Origin: HGM04593 sp045588345
Lineage (GTDB): Bacteria > Bacteroidota > Bacteroidia > Bacteroidales > Bacteroidaceae
Length of the DNA stretch: 11,615 nucleotides
Reading direction: 5' to 3'
NCBI GenBank assembly: GCA_045588345.1
Contig: JAZNDZ010000038.1
Location: forward strand, 1 to 11,615
The notes beneath the pieces were generated by a model. The model did not search any database, was not told the DNA's origin, and saw nothing but the letters and a program-made list of their open reading frames with translations. A program made the translations under genes and the position numbers. Below are positions 6,112 to 11,615 of the stretch, in pieces (the stretch's first letter is position 1; each line of letters starts with the position of its first letter).

Positions 6112-7191
6112 TCAATAGTAATTTTTCATGCCGGCAGTCTCAGCGGTCTTCAGTGTGCCGTCGTTGTCGCTGTATATGAAGAACGCATCAATGCTGTTAT
6201 CACTGCTGCATATCTCCATGGCTTTCTCAATACCCATTACCATGAATGCTGTGGCGTATGCATCGGCTGTTGCGCAATCATCGGCAATTACTGTGGCCGA
6301 CAGCAGGCTGTGGCTCACCGGATAGCCGGTGCGCGGGTCAATGGTGTGCGCAATCTTGCGTCCGTTCTCCTCGCGGAAGTTGCGGTAGTTGCCCGATGTG
6401 GCAATGCCTTTGCCGCTTGCCTTCACAGCTGTCTGCAGTTCGTTGCTCTTGCCTTCGGGGTCATCTGTTGGTTTGCTTATGCCAATTGTCCATGCTTTGC
6501 CTTTGGGGTTTCTGCCGGCGGCGACAACCTCGCCTCCAATTTCAATGAGAAAATCGTTTATGCCTCTATTTCTAAGGGTTTCTGCAACTGCGTCGCATCC
6601 GTATCCTTTGGCTATGGCGCTGCAGTCGAGCATTGTCTCCGGGTGTTGCTTTATTATTTTGCCGTTCTCCAAAGCGACATTCCTGTATCCCACAAACCGG
6701 CATAGGCTGTCTACTGTTGTGCTGTCAACTTTTATTCCGTTTCTGAAACCGAATCCCCAAGCATTTACAAGGGGAGCAACGGTTATGTCGAATGCTCCAC
6801 CGGTCTTTTCGGATATGCTCTGTGCCAGGTTGAATATGTGTGTGAACATTGCATCGGCAACGGTGTCACGGTTCTCGTTTATTGCACTTATGAGAGAATT
6901 TCTGTTGAACGGTGAGAGTGAATTGTCTACTTTGGCAAGTGTCTCTCTTACCTCGTTGTGGAGGTCTTGCGCACTGCTATATGTGATGCTGTAGTATGTG
7001 CCGAACACAGAACCTCTGTTCTGTACGTAATCCTTTTCAATGGATACAGAACTGTAGGCTTGCCCCTTTTCGTCGATATTGTTCCAGTTCTTGGCTGTCT
7101 GTTCCTCCTGCTTGTTCCTTATTATATATATGGTTCCTATCATAAGGAAAACAAGGAATGCGATTTTCCAGATGCTGATTCCTTTCTTCAT
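6112..7191 (-). CDS. apbE: FAD:protein FMN transferase (ApbE family), 359 aa
   Basis: ApbE enzymes use FAD to attach FMN covalently to a Ser or Thr of target flavoproteins (for example NQR or RNF subunits) outside the cytoplasmic membrane, with Mg2+. Family motifs are GGAFDITVAPLVNAWGFG (131-148), KGYGCD (195-200), LIEIGGEVVAAG (215-226), TSGNYRNF (265-272), HTIDPRTG (282-289) and DDCATADAYATA (304-315), which holds likely metal ligands. An N-terminal helix (about 8-24, no Cys) should anchor it to the inner membrane facing the periplasm. The length is usual for the family. It lies 64 nt past the DUF6048 gene with no clear promoter between, so it is probably the last gene of the operon starting at 9926. 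No flavinylation target gene is visible in the window. Confidence 0.95.
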   Translation of the reverse strand: MKKGISIWKIAFLVFLMIGTIYIIRNKQEEQTAKNWNNIDEKGQAYSSVSIEKDYVQNRGSVFGTYYSITYSSAQDLHNEVRETLAKVDNSLSPFNRNSLISAINENRDTVADAMFTHIFNLAQSISEKTGGAFDITVAPLVNAWGFGFRNGIKVDSTTVDSLCRFVGYRNVALENGKIIKQHPETMLDCSAIAKGYGCDAVAETLRNRGINDFLIEIGGEVVAAGRNPKGKAWTIGISKPTDDPEGKSNELQTAVKASGKGIATSGNYRNFREENGRKIAHTIDPRTGYPVSHSLLSATVIADDCATADAYATAFMVMGIEKAMEICSSDNSIDAFFIYSDNDGTLKTAETAGMKNYY

Positions 7192-7255
7192 CTTTTCATG
7201 TTGTATTTATTGTCCGGTTAAGGCTATAAAACCATTGACTTACTCTATTAACGGT

Positions 7256-7951
7256 TTATTTGAACGGTATCTCGAATATAAGGTTATATGTGCCGCCAAA
7301 GCAGGTGCTCTGGTTGGTACCATAACCCGGTATATACCACATCTGTGAATTAGGGCCTTTTTCCTGGCTTATGCGTGTTTTGTAGCGTATTGTCCAGCCC
7401 ATGTGAAAATTCTTTGTGATTTTCATCCTTATTCCTACTCCTACCTCAGCCCATGTAGCACTTCCTTCCACTCCTTTGAGGTCTAATGCTGCGCCACCTC
7501 CCCATACGGGGTCAATGACCGGCGGTGTCACGACATCGTATTCGCAACTTGACCAGGCAAAACGTCCTATGGCGAAGATGCTGTAATTGGGATTCGGGTT
7601 TTCTTTGCTTGTGCTGAAGTTGTAGTTGAGACCTACGCGGTAATATGGCGCGCTTGTCTTGTATCTTATACCGTTTGTTTCGTCAATGGCATCGCACCAG
7701 CCGTATCCGGCTTCAACGGTAGGGTATATGCGGTTGCCGAAATTGGCCTCAATGGCAACTTCGCTGCTTGTATAATCATCGAGCAATGAGTATGCAAGAC
7801 CGAACAAATCGGCCGATACGCTTATACTCCTGAACGAGAAGTCTATGCTTTTCTTTTCTTCGGGTGCATTTCCCCTCTTTTCTTGCGATTTTGCCGTCAG
7901 CGGCAAGAACAGCAGGGCGCTACTCAATAAAAAATATCTTAACATTCTCAT
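7256..7951 (-). CDS. DUF6048-like outer-membrane beta-barrel protein, 231 aa
   Basis: A signal peptide (MRMLRYFLLSSALLFLPLTA, cleaved near KSQ-EK) is followed by alternating hydrophobic/polar strands with Gly and aromatic turns (VEAGYGWCDAI, YYRVGLNYNFS, WAEVGVGIRMKI, MGWTIRYKTRI). It ends in GGTYNLIFEIPFK, as expected for an 8-10-strand outer-membrane barrel. I recognise it as resembling the Bacteroidales DUF6048 family; its function is unknown. The ATG at 7951 is preferred over a TTG at 7960; an ATG at 7945 is also possible. Its start overlaps the end of the upstream lipoprotein gene by 32 nt, implying coupled translation and a shared role. A barrel paired with a lipoprotein suggests an outer-membrane complex, but that is inference. 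Confidence 0.8.
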   Translation of the reverse strand: MRMLRYFLLSSALLFLPLTAKSQEKRGNAPEEKKSIDFSFRSISVSADLFGLAYSLLDDYTSSEVAIEANFGNRIYPTVEAGYGWCDAIDETNGIRYKTSAPYYRVGLNYNFSTSKENPNPNYSIFAIGRFAWSSCEYDVVTPPVIDPVWGGGAALDLKGVEGSATWAEVGVGIRMKITKNFHMGWTIRYKTRISQEKGPNSQMWYIPGYGTNQSTCFGGTYNLIFEIPFK

Positions 7952-8402
7952 TTCCGTCAAATTTTACATATTCGTTTGCAATGGCAACCGAGTCGATATA
8001 TCTGTCGGTATATCTTATATCTTCCAGTTTGTGGTACATTATAGTGCCGCACTCCATTGACTGGTAGTAAAGTATGTTCTGGTGAAAGACATACAGGGTG
8101 TCGGATATATTGTTCTCGTAACTGAAGATTACGGTGTCGCATTCATTTGTATAACTCATAGGGAGTATGAGTCCGTCGGCGTTCTGAATGTGGTTCACTG
8201 CAATAGAATCTTTTCCGTTGACCATGAGTGACACGGTCAGAACCTCCGGGAAATCATATTTCAGTTCTGTGCTGTCGCTCTTGTAGAACCCAATCCTGTT
8301 GTATGCGATGTTCTCAAGATAGCAGTCGTAACCGTTATCGCAACTTGTGAATGCTGTGGCAACCAGCAGGGCTATGATGTATATGATGTTTTTGCTTTTC
8401 AT
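7920..8402 (-). CDS. DUF6452-like lipoprotein, 160 aa
   Basis: The N-terminus (MKSKNIIYIIALLVATAFTSC) is a lipoprotein signal with the lipid-modified cysteine at residue 21, followed by DNGYDCYLEN. The mature part is rich in beta-type segments and has further Cys residues (CDTVIF, MECGTIMYH) that could form disulfides. It resembles the DUF6452 lipoproteins of Bacteroidales, which occur next to DUF6048 proteins as here; the function is unknown. Its ATG lies 19 nt past the glycosyltransferase stop, and its 3' end overlaps the DUF6048 start. An inner- or outer-leaflet location cannot be settled from sequence. Confidence 0.8.
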   Translation of the reverse strand: MKSKNIIYIIALLVATAFTSCDNGYDCYLENIAYNRIGFYKSDSTELKYDFPEVLTVSLMVNGKDSIAVNHIQNADGLILPMSYTNECDTVIFSYENNISDTLYVFHQNILYYQSMECGTIMYHKLEDIRYTDRYIDSVAIANEYVKFDGNENVKIFFIE

Positions 8403-8421
8403 CTTTTATGTTAAGAGGCTT

Positions 8422-9372
8422 TTAAATCTCTTTAGAGATATTGTATTTGTTTCTCTCTTGTGATGTGCGGCTTATCATTTCGGCAAGGAAACCTGTGAGG
8501 AATAGTTGTGTACCAAGAATCATCATTGTCAACGCAATGTAGAAGTATGGTGAATCGGTTACAAGACGGAAATGCATGCCGTTGGCAAGAGCATAGAGTT
8601 TGGTTGCTCCTACTACTATTGCTGCCAGGAATCCAATCACGAACATCAGCGAGCCAAGGAGGCCGAACATGTGCATCGGGCGGTAACTGAACTTGGAAAG
8701 GAACCACAGCGACATGAGGTCCAGGTATCCGTGGAAGAAACGGCTTATCCCGAACTTGCTGCTTCCGTATTTGCGTGCCTGGTGCTGTACTACATGTTCA
8801 CCTATTCGGGTGTAGCCTGCATTCTTTGCAAGGTAGGGGATGTAACGGTGCATGTCGCCATAGACTTCAATGCTTTTTACCACATCGTTGCGGTATGCCT
8901 TAAGGCCGCAGTTGAAGTCGTGCAGATTCTTTATCCCCGATACCATGCGTGCTGTCGCATTGAACAATTTTGTGGGAATGGTTTTGCTTAGCGGGTCGTA
9001 GCGCTTTTTCTTGTAGCCCGATACAAGGTCGTAATTATCCTCCTTAATCATTCTGTAGAGGGTGGGGATTTCGTCGGGGCTGTCCTGGAGGTCGGCATCC
9101 ATGGTTATTACAACGTCGCCCTTTGCACGTTCAAATCCGCAGAACAGGGCGGGGGACTTGCCATAGTTGCGGCGGAACTTTATGGCATGTACGTTACTGT
9201 CTTCCTTGCCCAGTTTCTCAATCACTTCCCAGGAGTTGTCGGTGCTTCCGTCGTTTATGAAAATTATTTCGTAAGAGAATTTGTTCTCTTTCATTACGCG
9301 CTGAATCCATGCTGTGAGCTCAGGCAATGACTCGGCTTCGTTATACAGCGGTATTATTACTGATATATCCAT
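8422..9372 (-). CDS. Family 2 glycosyltransferase, GtrB/DPM-like polyprenyl-phosphate sugar transferase, 316 aa
   Basis: The GT-A domain carries IIPLYNE (6-12), NDGSTD (40-45) and DADLQD (92-97), the metal- and nucleotide-sugar-binding motifs, plus HDFNCGLKAYR (151-161) typical of the dolichyl-phosphate mannose synthase/GtrB branch. Two membrane helices follow, at about 234-258 and 275-298. Such enzymes move a sugar from a nucleotide donor to undecaprenyl phosphate on the cytoplasmic face, for later transfer to envelope glycans. The sugar cannot be told from sequence. It starts 5 nt past the DUF4199 stop and is followed 19 nt later by the DUF6452 lipoprotein gene, so it is translated within one operon. 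No flippase or GtrC-like partner is in the window. Confidence 0.93.
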   Translation of the reverse strand: MDISVIIPLYNEAESLPELTAWIQRVMKENKFSYEIIFINDGSTDNSWEVIEKLGKEDSNVHAIKFRRNYGKSPALFCGFERAKGDVVITMDADLQDSPDEIPTLYRMIKEDNYDLVSGYKKKRYDPLSKTIPTKLFNATARMVSGIKNLHDFNCGLKAYRNDVVKSIEVYGDMHRYIPYLAKNAGYTRIGEHVVQHQARKYGSSKFGISRFFHGYLDLMSLWFLSKFSYRPMHMFGLLGSLMFVIGFLAAIVVGATKLYALANGMHFRLVTDSPYFYIALTMMILGTQLFLTGFLAEMISRTSQERNKYNISKEI

Positions 9373-9377
9373 TTCTG

Positions 9378-9926
9378 TTATTTGTATGCAGTTTTCTTCT
9401 TTATTGCAAGTGCTATTAGCGATGTGAGGACAATTGTTCTTGTTATGTGTCCGCTCATCTGTGATAGCACAATCTCTCCGGCACTCATCTTGTCCAGCAT
9501 TTCAAATGTACCGGTGAATATCTTTATGCTTTCGGCATCAAGGCCGTTGGTTATGGCTAATTTTTCGAATTCGGGGATGACTCCGGCAAAAATATCAGGG
9601 TCGATATATGCATAGAATATGTATTGCGCAATGGATGACAGAATGATTGCACACAAGTACATTGTGAATATGTAGAACCATGCCTCGCTGTATGTCATTG
9701 TACCGTTGCGCTCGTTGTTCCTGTGTTTCAAAGAGAGTTTGTAGACTACAAACGGCGACATCATTGTCAGTGCCATTGTGCCCAATGACGCGACAATGCC
9801 GTAGCCGTTGTTGACGGACTTCAGCATAACGGTGGAAAGCGTGAAGGTTACAATCCATAACAATGCGAGTACTGTACCGTCACGCATTGCACTTTCTCTA
9901 TTACTGTTTTCTTTGCTTTCTGTCAT
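9378..9926 (-). CDS. DUF4199-family integral membrane protein, 182 aa
   Basis: Four hydrophobic helices are visible, at about residues 19-36, 43-63, 83-107 and 160-176, with an acidic loop (about 110-150) between the third and fourth. This is the layout of DUF4199 proteins, which in Bacteroidetes commonly sit beside a GtrB-like glycosyltransferase as here. The function is unknown; a role helping the membrane glycosyltransferase is inference. The ATG at 9926 is chosen over an in-frame TTG at 9953, which lies inside the -7 promoter box. It is the first gene of the five-gene minus-strand operon. Confidence 0.85.
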   Translation of the reverse strand: MTESKENSNRESAMRDGTVLALLWIVTFTLSTVMLKSVNNGYGIVASLGTMALTMMSPFVVYKLSLKHRNNERNGTMTYSEAWFYIFTMYLCAIILSSIAQYIFYAYIDPDIFAGVIPEFEKLAITNGLDAESIKIFTGTFEMLDKMSAGEIVLSQMSGHITRTIVLTSLIALAIKKKTAYK

Positions 9927-9950
9927 TTCCTTGAACGCCAATAAACAATG

Positions 9951-9981
9951 CAAAGATAGTCAAACGCGGGTGCAGAACAAA
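9951..9981 (-). promoter_or_regulatory. Promoter of the DUF4199-GT2-DUF6452-DUF6048-apbE operon
   Basis: On the minus strand TTTG (9981 to 9978), a 19-nt spacer and TATCTTTG (9958 to 9951) match both Bacteroidetes housekeeping promoter elements exactly. The ATG of the first gene is 24 nt past the -7 box. Confidence 0.8.
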
Positions 9982-10008
9982 ATAAGTAACTTATTTTTTG
10001 CCTACCGG

Positions 10009-10040
10009 TTTCGCCATTTCATCTTTTTGAGTTACTTTCG
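10009..10040 (+). promoter_or_regulatory. Weak candidate promoter of the nucleotidyltransferase gene
   Basis: TACTTTCG (10033-10040) differs from TAnnTTTG at one base, and TTTC (10009-10012) lies 20 nt upstream as a one-mismatch -33 box. Transcription would begin around 10046, which favours the second ATG (10062) as the start. Confidence 0.35.
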
Positions 10041-10061
10041 TAAAGTAATAAAATGTTCTCT

Positions 10062-10868
10062 ATGAAAGCCATGATTTTTGCTGCGGGCTTGGGCACACGT
10101 CTCAAACCGCTTACCGATACATTGCCAAAGGCCCTTGTTCCAGTATGCGGGAAACCGCTTATTGAGCATGTGGCAAGGAAACTCTATGCCGCAGGCATAA
10201 AGGAAACTGTTGTCAACATACATTACTTTGCCGACAAGGTTGAGCAATGGGTGAATGAGCAGGATTGGATTACTGCTTCACGAGATGCTGTCAGTGATGG
10301 CAAAATGCTTGTCGAGATAAGCGACGAGCGTGAACTGTTGCTTGAAACCGGCGGGGCTGTGTTGCATGCACGCCGTTATCTTGAAGGGTGCGGCAGGTTT
10401 CTTATCCACAATGTCGACATCCTTTCCAACTGTGATATTCAGTGGTTCGGGAAACAGGTGAATGATGATGCTATGGCAACTCTGCTTGTTAGCGAACGTA
10501 AAACTACACGCTTTCTGCTCTTTAATCCGGATACATTGCGCCTTGTAGGGTGGATGAATACCGACAGTGGTGACTATCATGTCACCTCGCCCGATATTGA
10601 CCCTAAGGATTGCCGTGCTTTGGCATTCTCGGGTATTCACATACTCAGTGACAAGGTGCTTGCGCAAATGCAAGAGTATGTTGTGGAAAAGGGGTTGCCG
10701 ATTGATGAAACGAAGGGCACCCGTTTCCCCATAATGAACTTCTACATGTGGTTGGCGGCAAAGTATCCTGTGTATGGCGTTGTTGCCGATAATCTTGAAT
10801 TCATTGATGTGGGAAAATTGGATGCTCTTAAACCGGCCGAGGAGTTTGTGTGCAGCAATGCCCGGTAA
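10062..10868 (+). CDS. MurU-like sugar-1-phosphate nucleotidyltransferase, 268 aa
   Basis: This NTP-transferase fold enzyme makes nucleotide sugars. Motifs are AAGLGTRLKPLT (7-18, the G-x-G-T-R-x-x-P-L-T signature), PKALVPV (22-28), ETGGAV (95-100), and NVDI (117-120) with a metal-binding aspartate. Length and the MKAMIFAAG start resemble MurNAc-1-phosphate uridylyltransferase (MurU) of the peptidoglycan recycling route. Mannose-1-P or glucose-1-P activity cannot be excluded. The ATG at 10062 is preferred to one at 10053, because the conserved N-terminus begins there and 10053 lies very close to the predicted transcription start. The partner kinase (AmgK type), often adjacent in other species, is absent from the window. 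It is divergent from the glycosyltransferase operon, and downstream is a recombinase. Confidence 0.85.
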   Translation: MKAMIFAAGLGTRLKPLTDTLPKALVPVCGKPLIEHVARKLYAAGIKETVVNIHYFADKVEQWVNEQDWITASRDAVSDGKMLVEISDERELLLETGGAVLHARRYLEGCGRFLIHNVDILSNCDIQWFGKQVNDDAMATLLVSERKTTRFLLFNPDTLRLVGWMNTDSGDYHVTSPDIDPKDCRALAFSGIHILSDKVLAQMQEYVVEKGLPIDETKGTRFPIMNFYMWLAAKYPVYGVVADNLEFIDVGKLDALKPAEEFVCSNAR

Positions 10869-11219
10869 TGCAAGGAGTTACTGCTTCTTCAGATGACTCA
10901 TGAAGATGACTAAAAAGTGTATTTGGTTCCCCAAGTTTTGCTTCACTCGTTGTAAAATAAACACCTAAGAAAAAAGCGAAATATTGCGATAAGGAGAAAG
11001 CATCCTGATTGTCTGCAAGTTAGGTTTGGGATTCAGTGCATTTCAGAGGTTGAAAAACAACCCTTTTGGCAAAACTAAGCACAAGTTGAGTTCCCATATC
11101 GTTACCAGACAGTCAGGATACTTTTTATTAGTAAGGTTGTAGTATTCAGTGATTTGCGGTATTTTGCATACCCTCATATAACTCACTAAGAAGTAATTTT
11201 GTAAAAAAAATTAGTGAGT
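10869..11219. other. 351-bp gap between murU-like gene and recombinase
   Basis: No gene is supported here. It holds a nested inverted repeat (10995-11126), minor stems such as TTGG/CCAA near 10923-10934, and the recombinase promoter/operator region. An attachment site of the putative mobile element should lie within or near it, but the matching copy is outside the window. Confidence 0.6.
10995..11126 (+). repeat. Nested 132-bp imperfect palindrome
   Basis: The outer arms 10995-11015 and 11106-11126 pair at 20 of 21 positions when RNA is read from the plus strand (two G-U, one mismatch), and the right arm runs into TTTTT. Nested inside are TGGGA/TCCCA (11027-11031 / 11092-11096), TCA/TGA (11033-11035 / 11087-11089), GTGC/GCAC (11036-11039 / 11079-11082) and GGTTG/CAACC (11048-11052 / 11058-11062) with an A5 loop. 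It may be a structured RNA with terminator character, a MITE-like remnant or a recombinase-associated site. No target duplication is evident at its ends. Confidence 0.5.
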
Positions 11220-11224
11220 ATGAG
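11173..11224 (+). promoter_or_regulatory. Recombinase -7 box flanked by a 14-bp inverted repeat over the start codon
   Basis: CTCATA (11173-11178) plus CTCACTAA (11182-11189), with a 3-nt insert between them, are the exact reverse complement of the 14 bases at 11211-11224. The right arm contains the recombinase ATG at 11220. Between the arms lies TAATTTTG (11194-11201), an exact TAnnTTTG match, followed by an A-run. No -33 TTTG is at the usual distance. This suits an operator for autoregulation or an mRNA hairpin that hides the start codon. Confidence 0.5.
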
Positions 11225-11615
11225 AAGTACATTTAAGATTCTCTTCTATGTGAAGAAAGGCAGCGAGAAGCCCAATGGCAATCTTCCGCTGATGTGCCGT
11301 CTGACCGTTGATGGAGAAGTAAAGCAATTCAGTTGCAAGATGGATGTTTCACCACGATTGTGGGATGTGAAAAATAGTCGTGCTACGGGCAAGAGTCTCG
11401 AAGCACAAAGAATCAAAGCAGCGGTTGATAGAATACGTGTGGATGTAAACCGCCACTATCAGGAGCTGATGCGTAGCGATGGTTATGTTACGTCTGCAAA
11501 ACTCAAAGATGCCTATCTTGGTATCGGAGTAAAGCAAGAGACATTGGTTAAACATAATGTCGAGTTTGCAAAGAAGGTAGGACACAGCAGGACCAAAGGT
11601 ACATACTCCCGTTAT
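11220..11615 (+). CDS. Tyrosine-type site-specific recombinase, N-terminal part (cut by window end)
   Basis: The frame runs open from an ATG at 11220 to the window end, 132 codons, with no stop. It begins MRSTFKILFYVKKG and continues with NGNLPLMCRLTVDGEVKQFS, DVSPRLWD and RIRVDVNRHYQELM. This pattern is typical of the arm-DNA-binding domain of integrases from Bacteroides conjugative and mobilizable transposons. The following SAM-like core-binding domain is just starting at the edge. The catalytic domain with the R-H-R-Y residues lies outside, so activity cannot be judged. Such enzymes catalyse integration and excision between att sites. The start is set by the -7 box and inverted repeat just upstream. 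It probably marks the end of an integrated element extending to the right. Confidence 0.88.
   Translation, partial: MRSTFKILFYVKKGSEKPNGNLPLMCRLTVDGEVKQFSCKMDVSPRLWDVKNSRATGKSLEAQRIKAAVDRIRVDVNRHYQELMRSDGYVTSAKLKDAYLGIGVKQETLVKHNVEFAKKVGHSRTKGTYSRY

Noticed and set aside
6085..6705. Plus-strand 206-codon open frame opposite apbE
   Set aside because: ApbE motifs on the minus strand are unambiguous.
1..11615. CRISPR array, rRNA, tRNA or complete insertion sequence
   Set aside because: No regularly spaced repeats, rRNA-like segments, tRNA folds or transposase frames were seen on either strand.

Overview
The window looks like a chromosomal segment of a Bacteroidales bacterium (Bacteroides/Prevotella-like; I cannot fix the genus). 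The reasons are a six-S1-domain ribosomal protein S1 of about 600 aa next to RNase Z, a GYFE-type anti-sigma protein behind an ECF sigma factor, the DUF6452/DUF6048 envelope pair, a DUF4199 protein next to a GtrB-like glycosyltransferase, several Bacteroidetes-type -7 boxes (TAnnTTTG), almost no Shine-Dalgarno sites, and a Bacteroides-type tyrosine recombinase at the right edge.

Layout. Positions 135-2564 (minus strand) hold rnz, an ECF sigma factor, a one-TM anti-sigma-like protein and a secreted Spy/CpxP-like protein. They are closely spaced and probably act as a small envelope-stress module behind rnz. Positions 2763-4559 (minus) are rpsA, with a strong intrinsic terminator at 2703-2741 and a promoter upstream. 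A 393-bp AT-rich gap carries divergent promoters for rpsA and for the membrane protein gene marC (4953-5567, plus). Positions 5568-6111 contain only a 53-aa secreted ORF, which may be a remnant, and upstream of it a nested imperfect palindrome. On the minus strand this folds as a three-way junction overlapping a terminator, an attenuator-like arrangement. Positions 6112-9926 (minus) are a probable five-gene envelope operon: DUF4199 membrane protein, GT2 glycosyltransferase, DUF6452 lipoprotein, DUF6048 beta-barrel-like protein and ApbE flavin transferase. Its promoter is a near-consensus match at 9951-9981. Divergent from it is a MurU-like sugar-1-phosphate nucleotidyltransferase (10062-10868, plus).

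Right edge. After murU lies a 351-bp non-coding gap with a second nested inverted repeat of about 130 bp. The first 132 codons of a tyrosine recombinase follow. Its start codon sits in one arm of a 14-bp inverted repeat that brackets a -7 box. This probably marks the end of an integrated mobile element that continues beyond the window.

The most notable signals are non-coding: the structured leader at 5815-5960, the repeat at 10995-11126 and the recombinase operator/hairpin. No CRISPR array, tRNA, rRNA or complete mobile element is visible. Domain family names are from memory of the families and were not searched.
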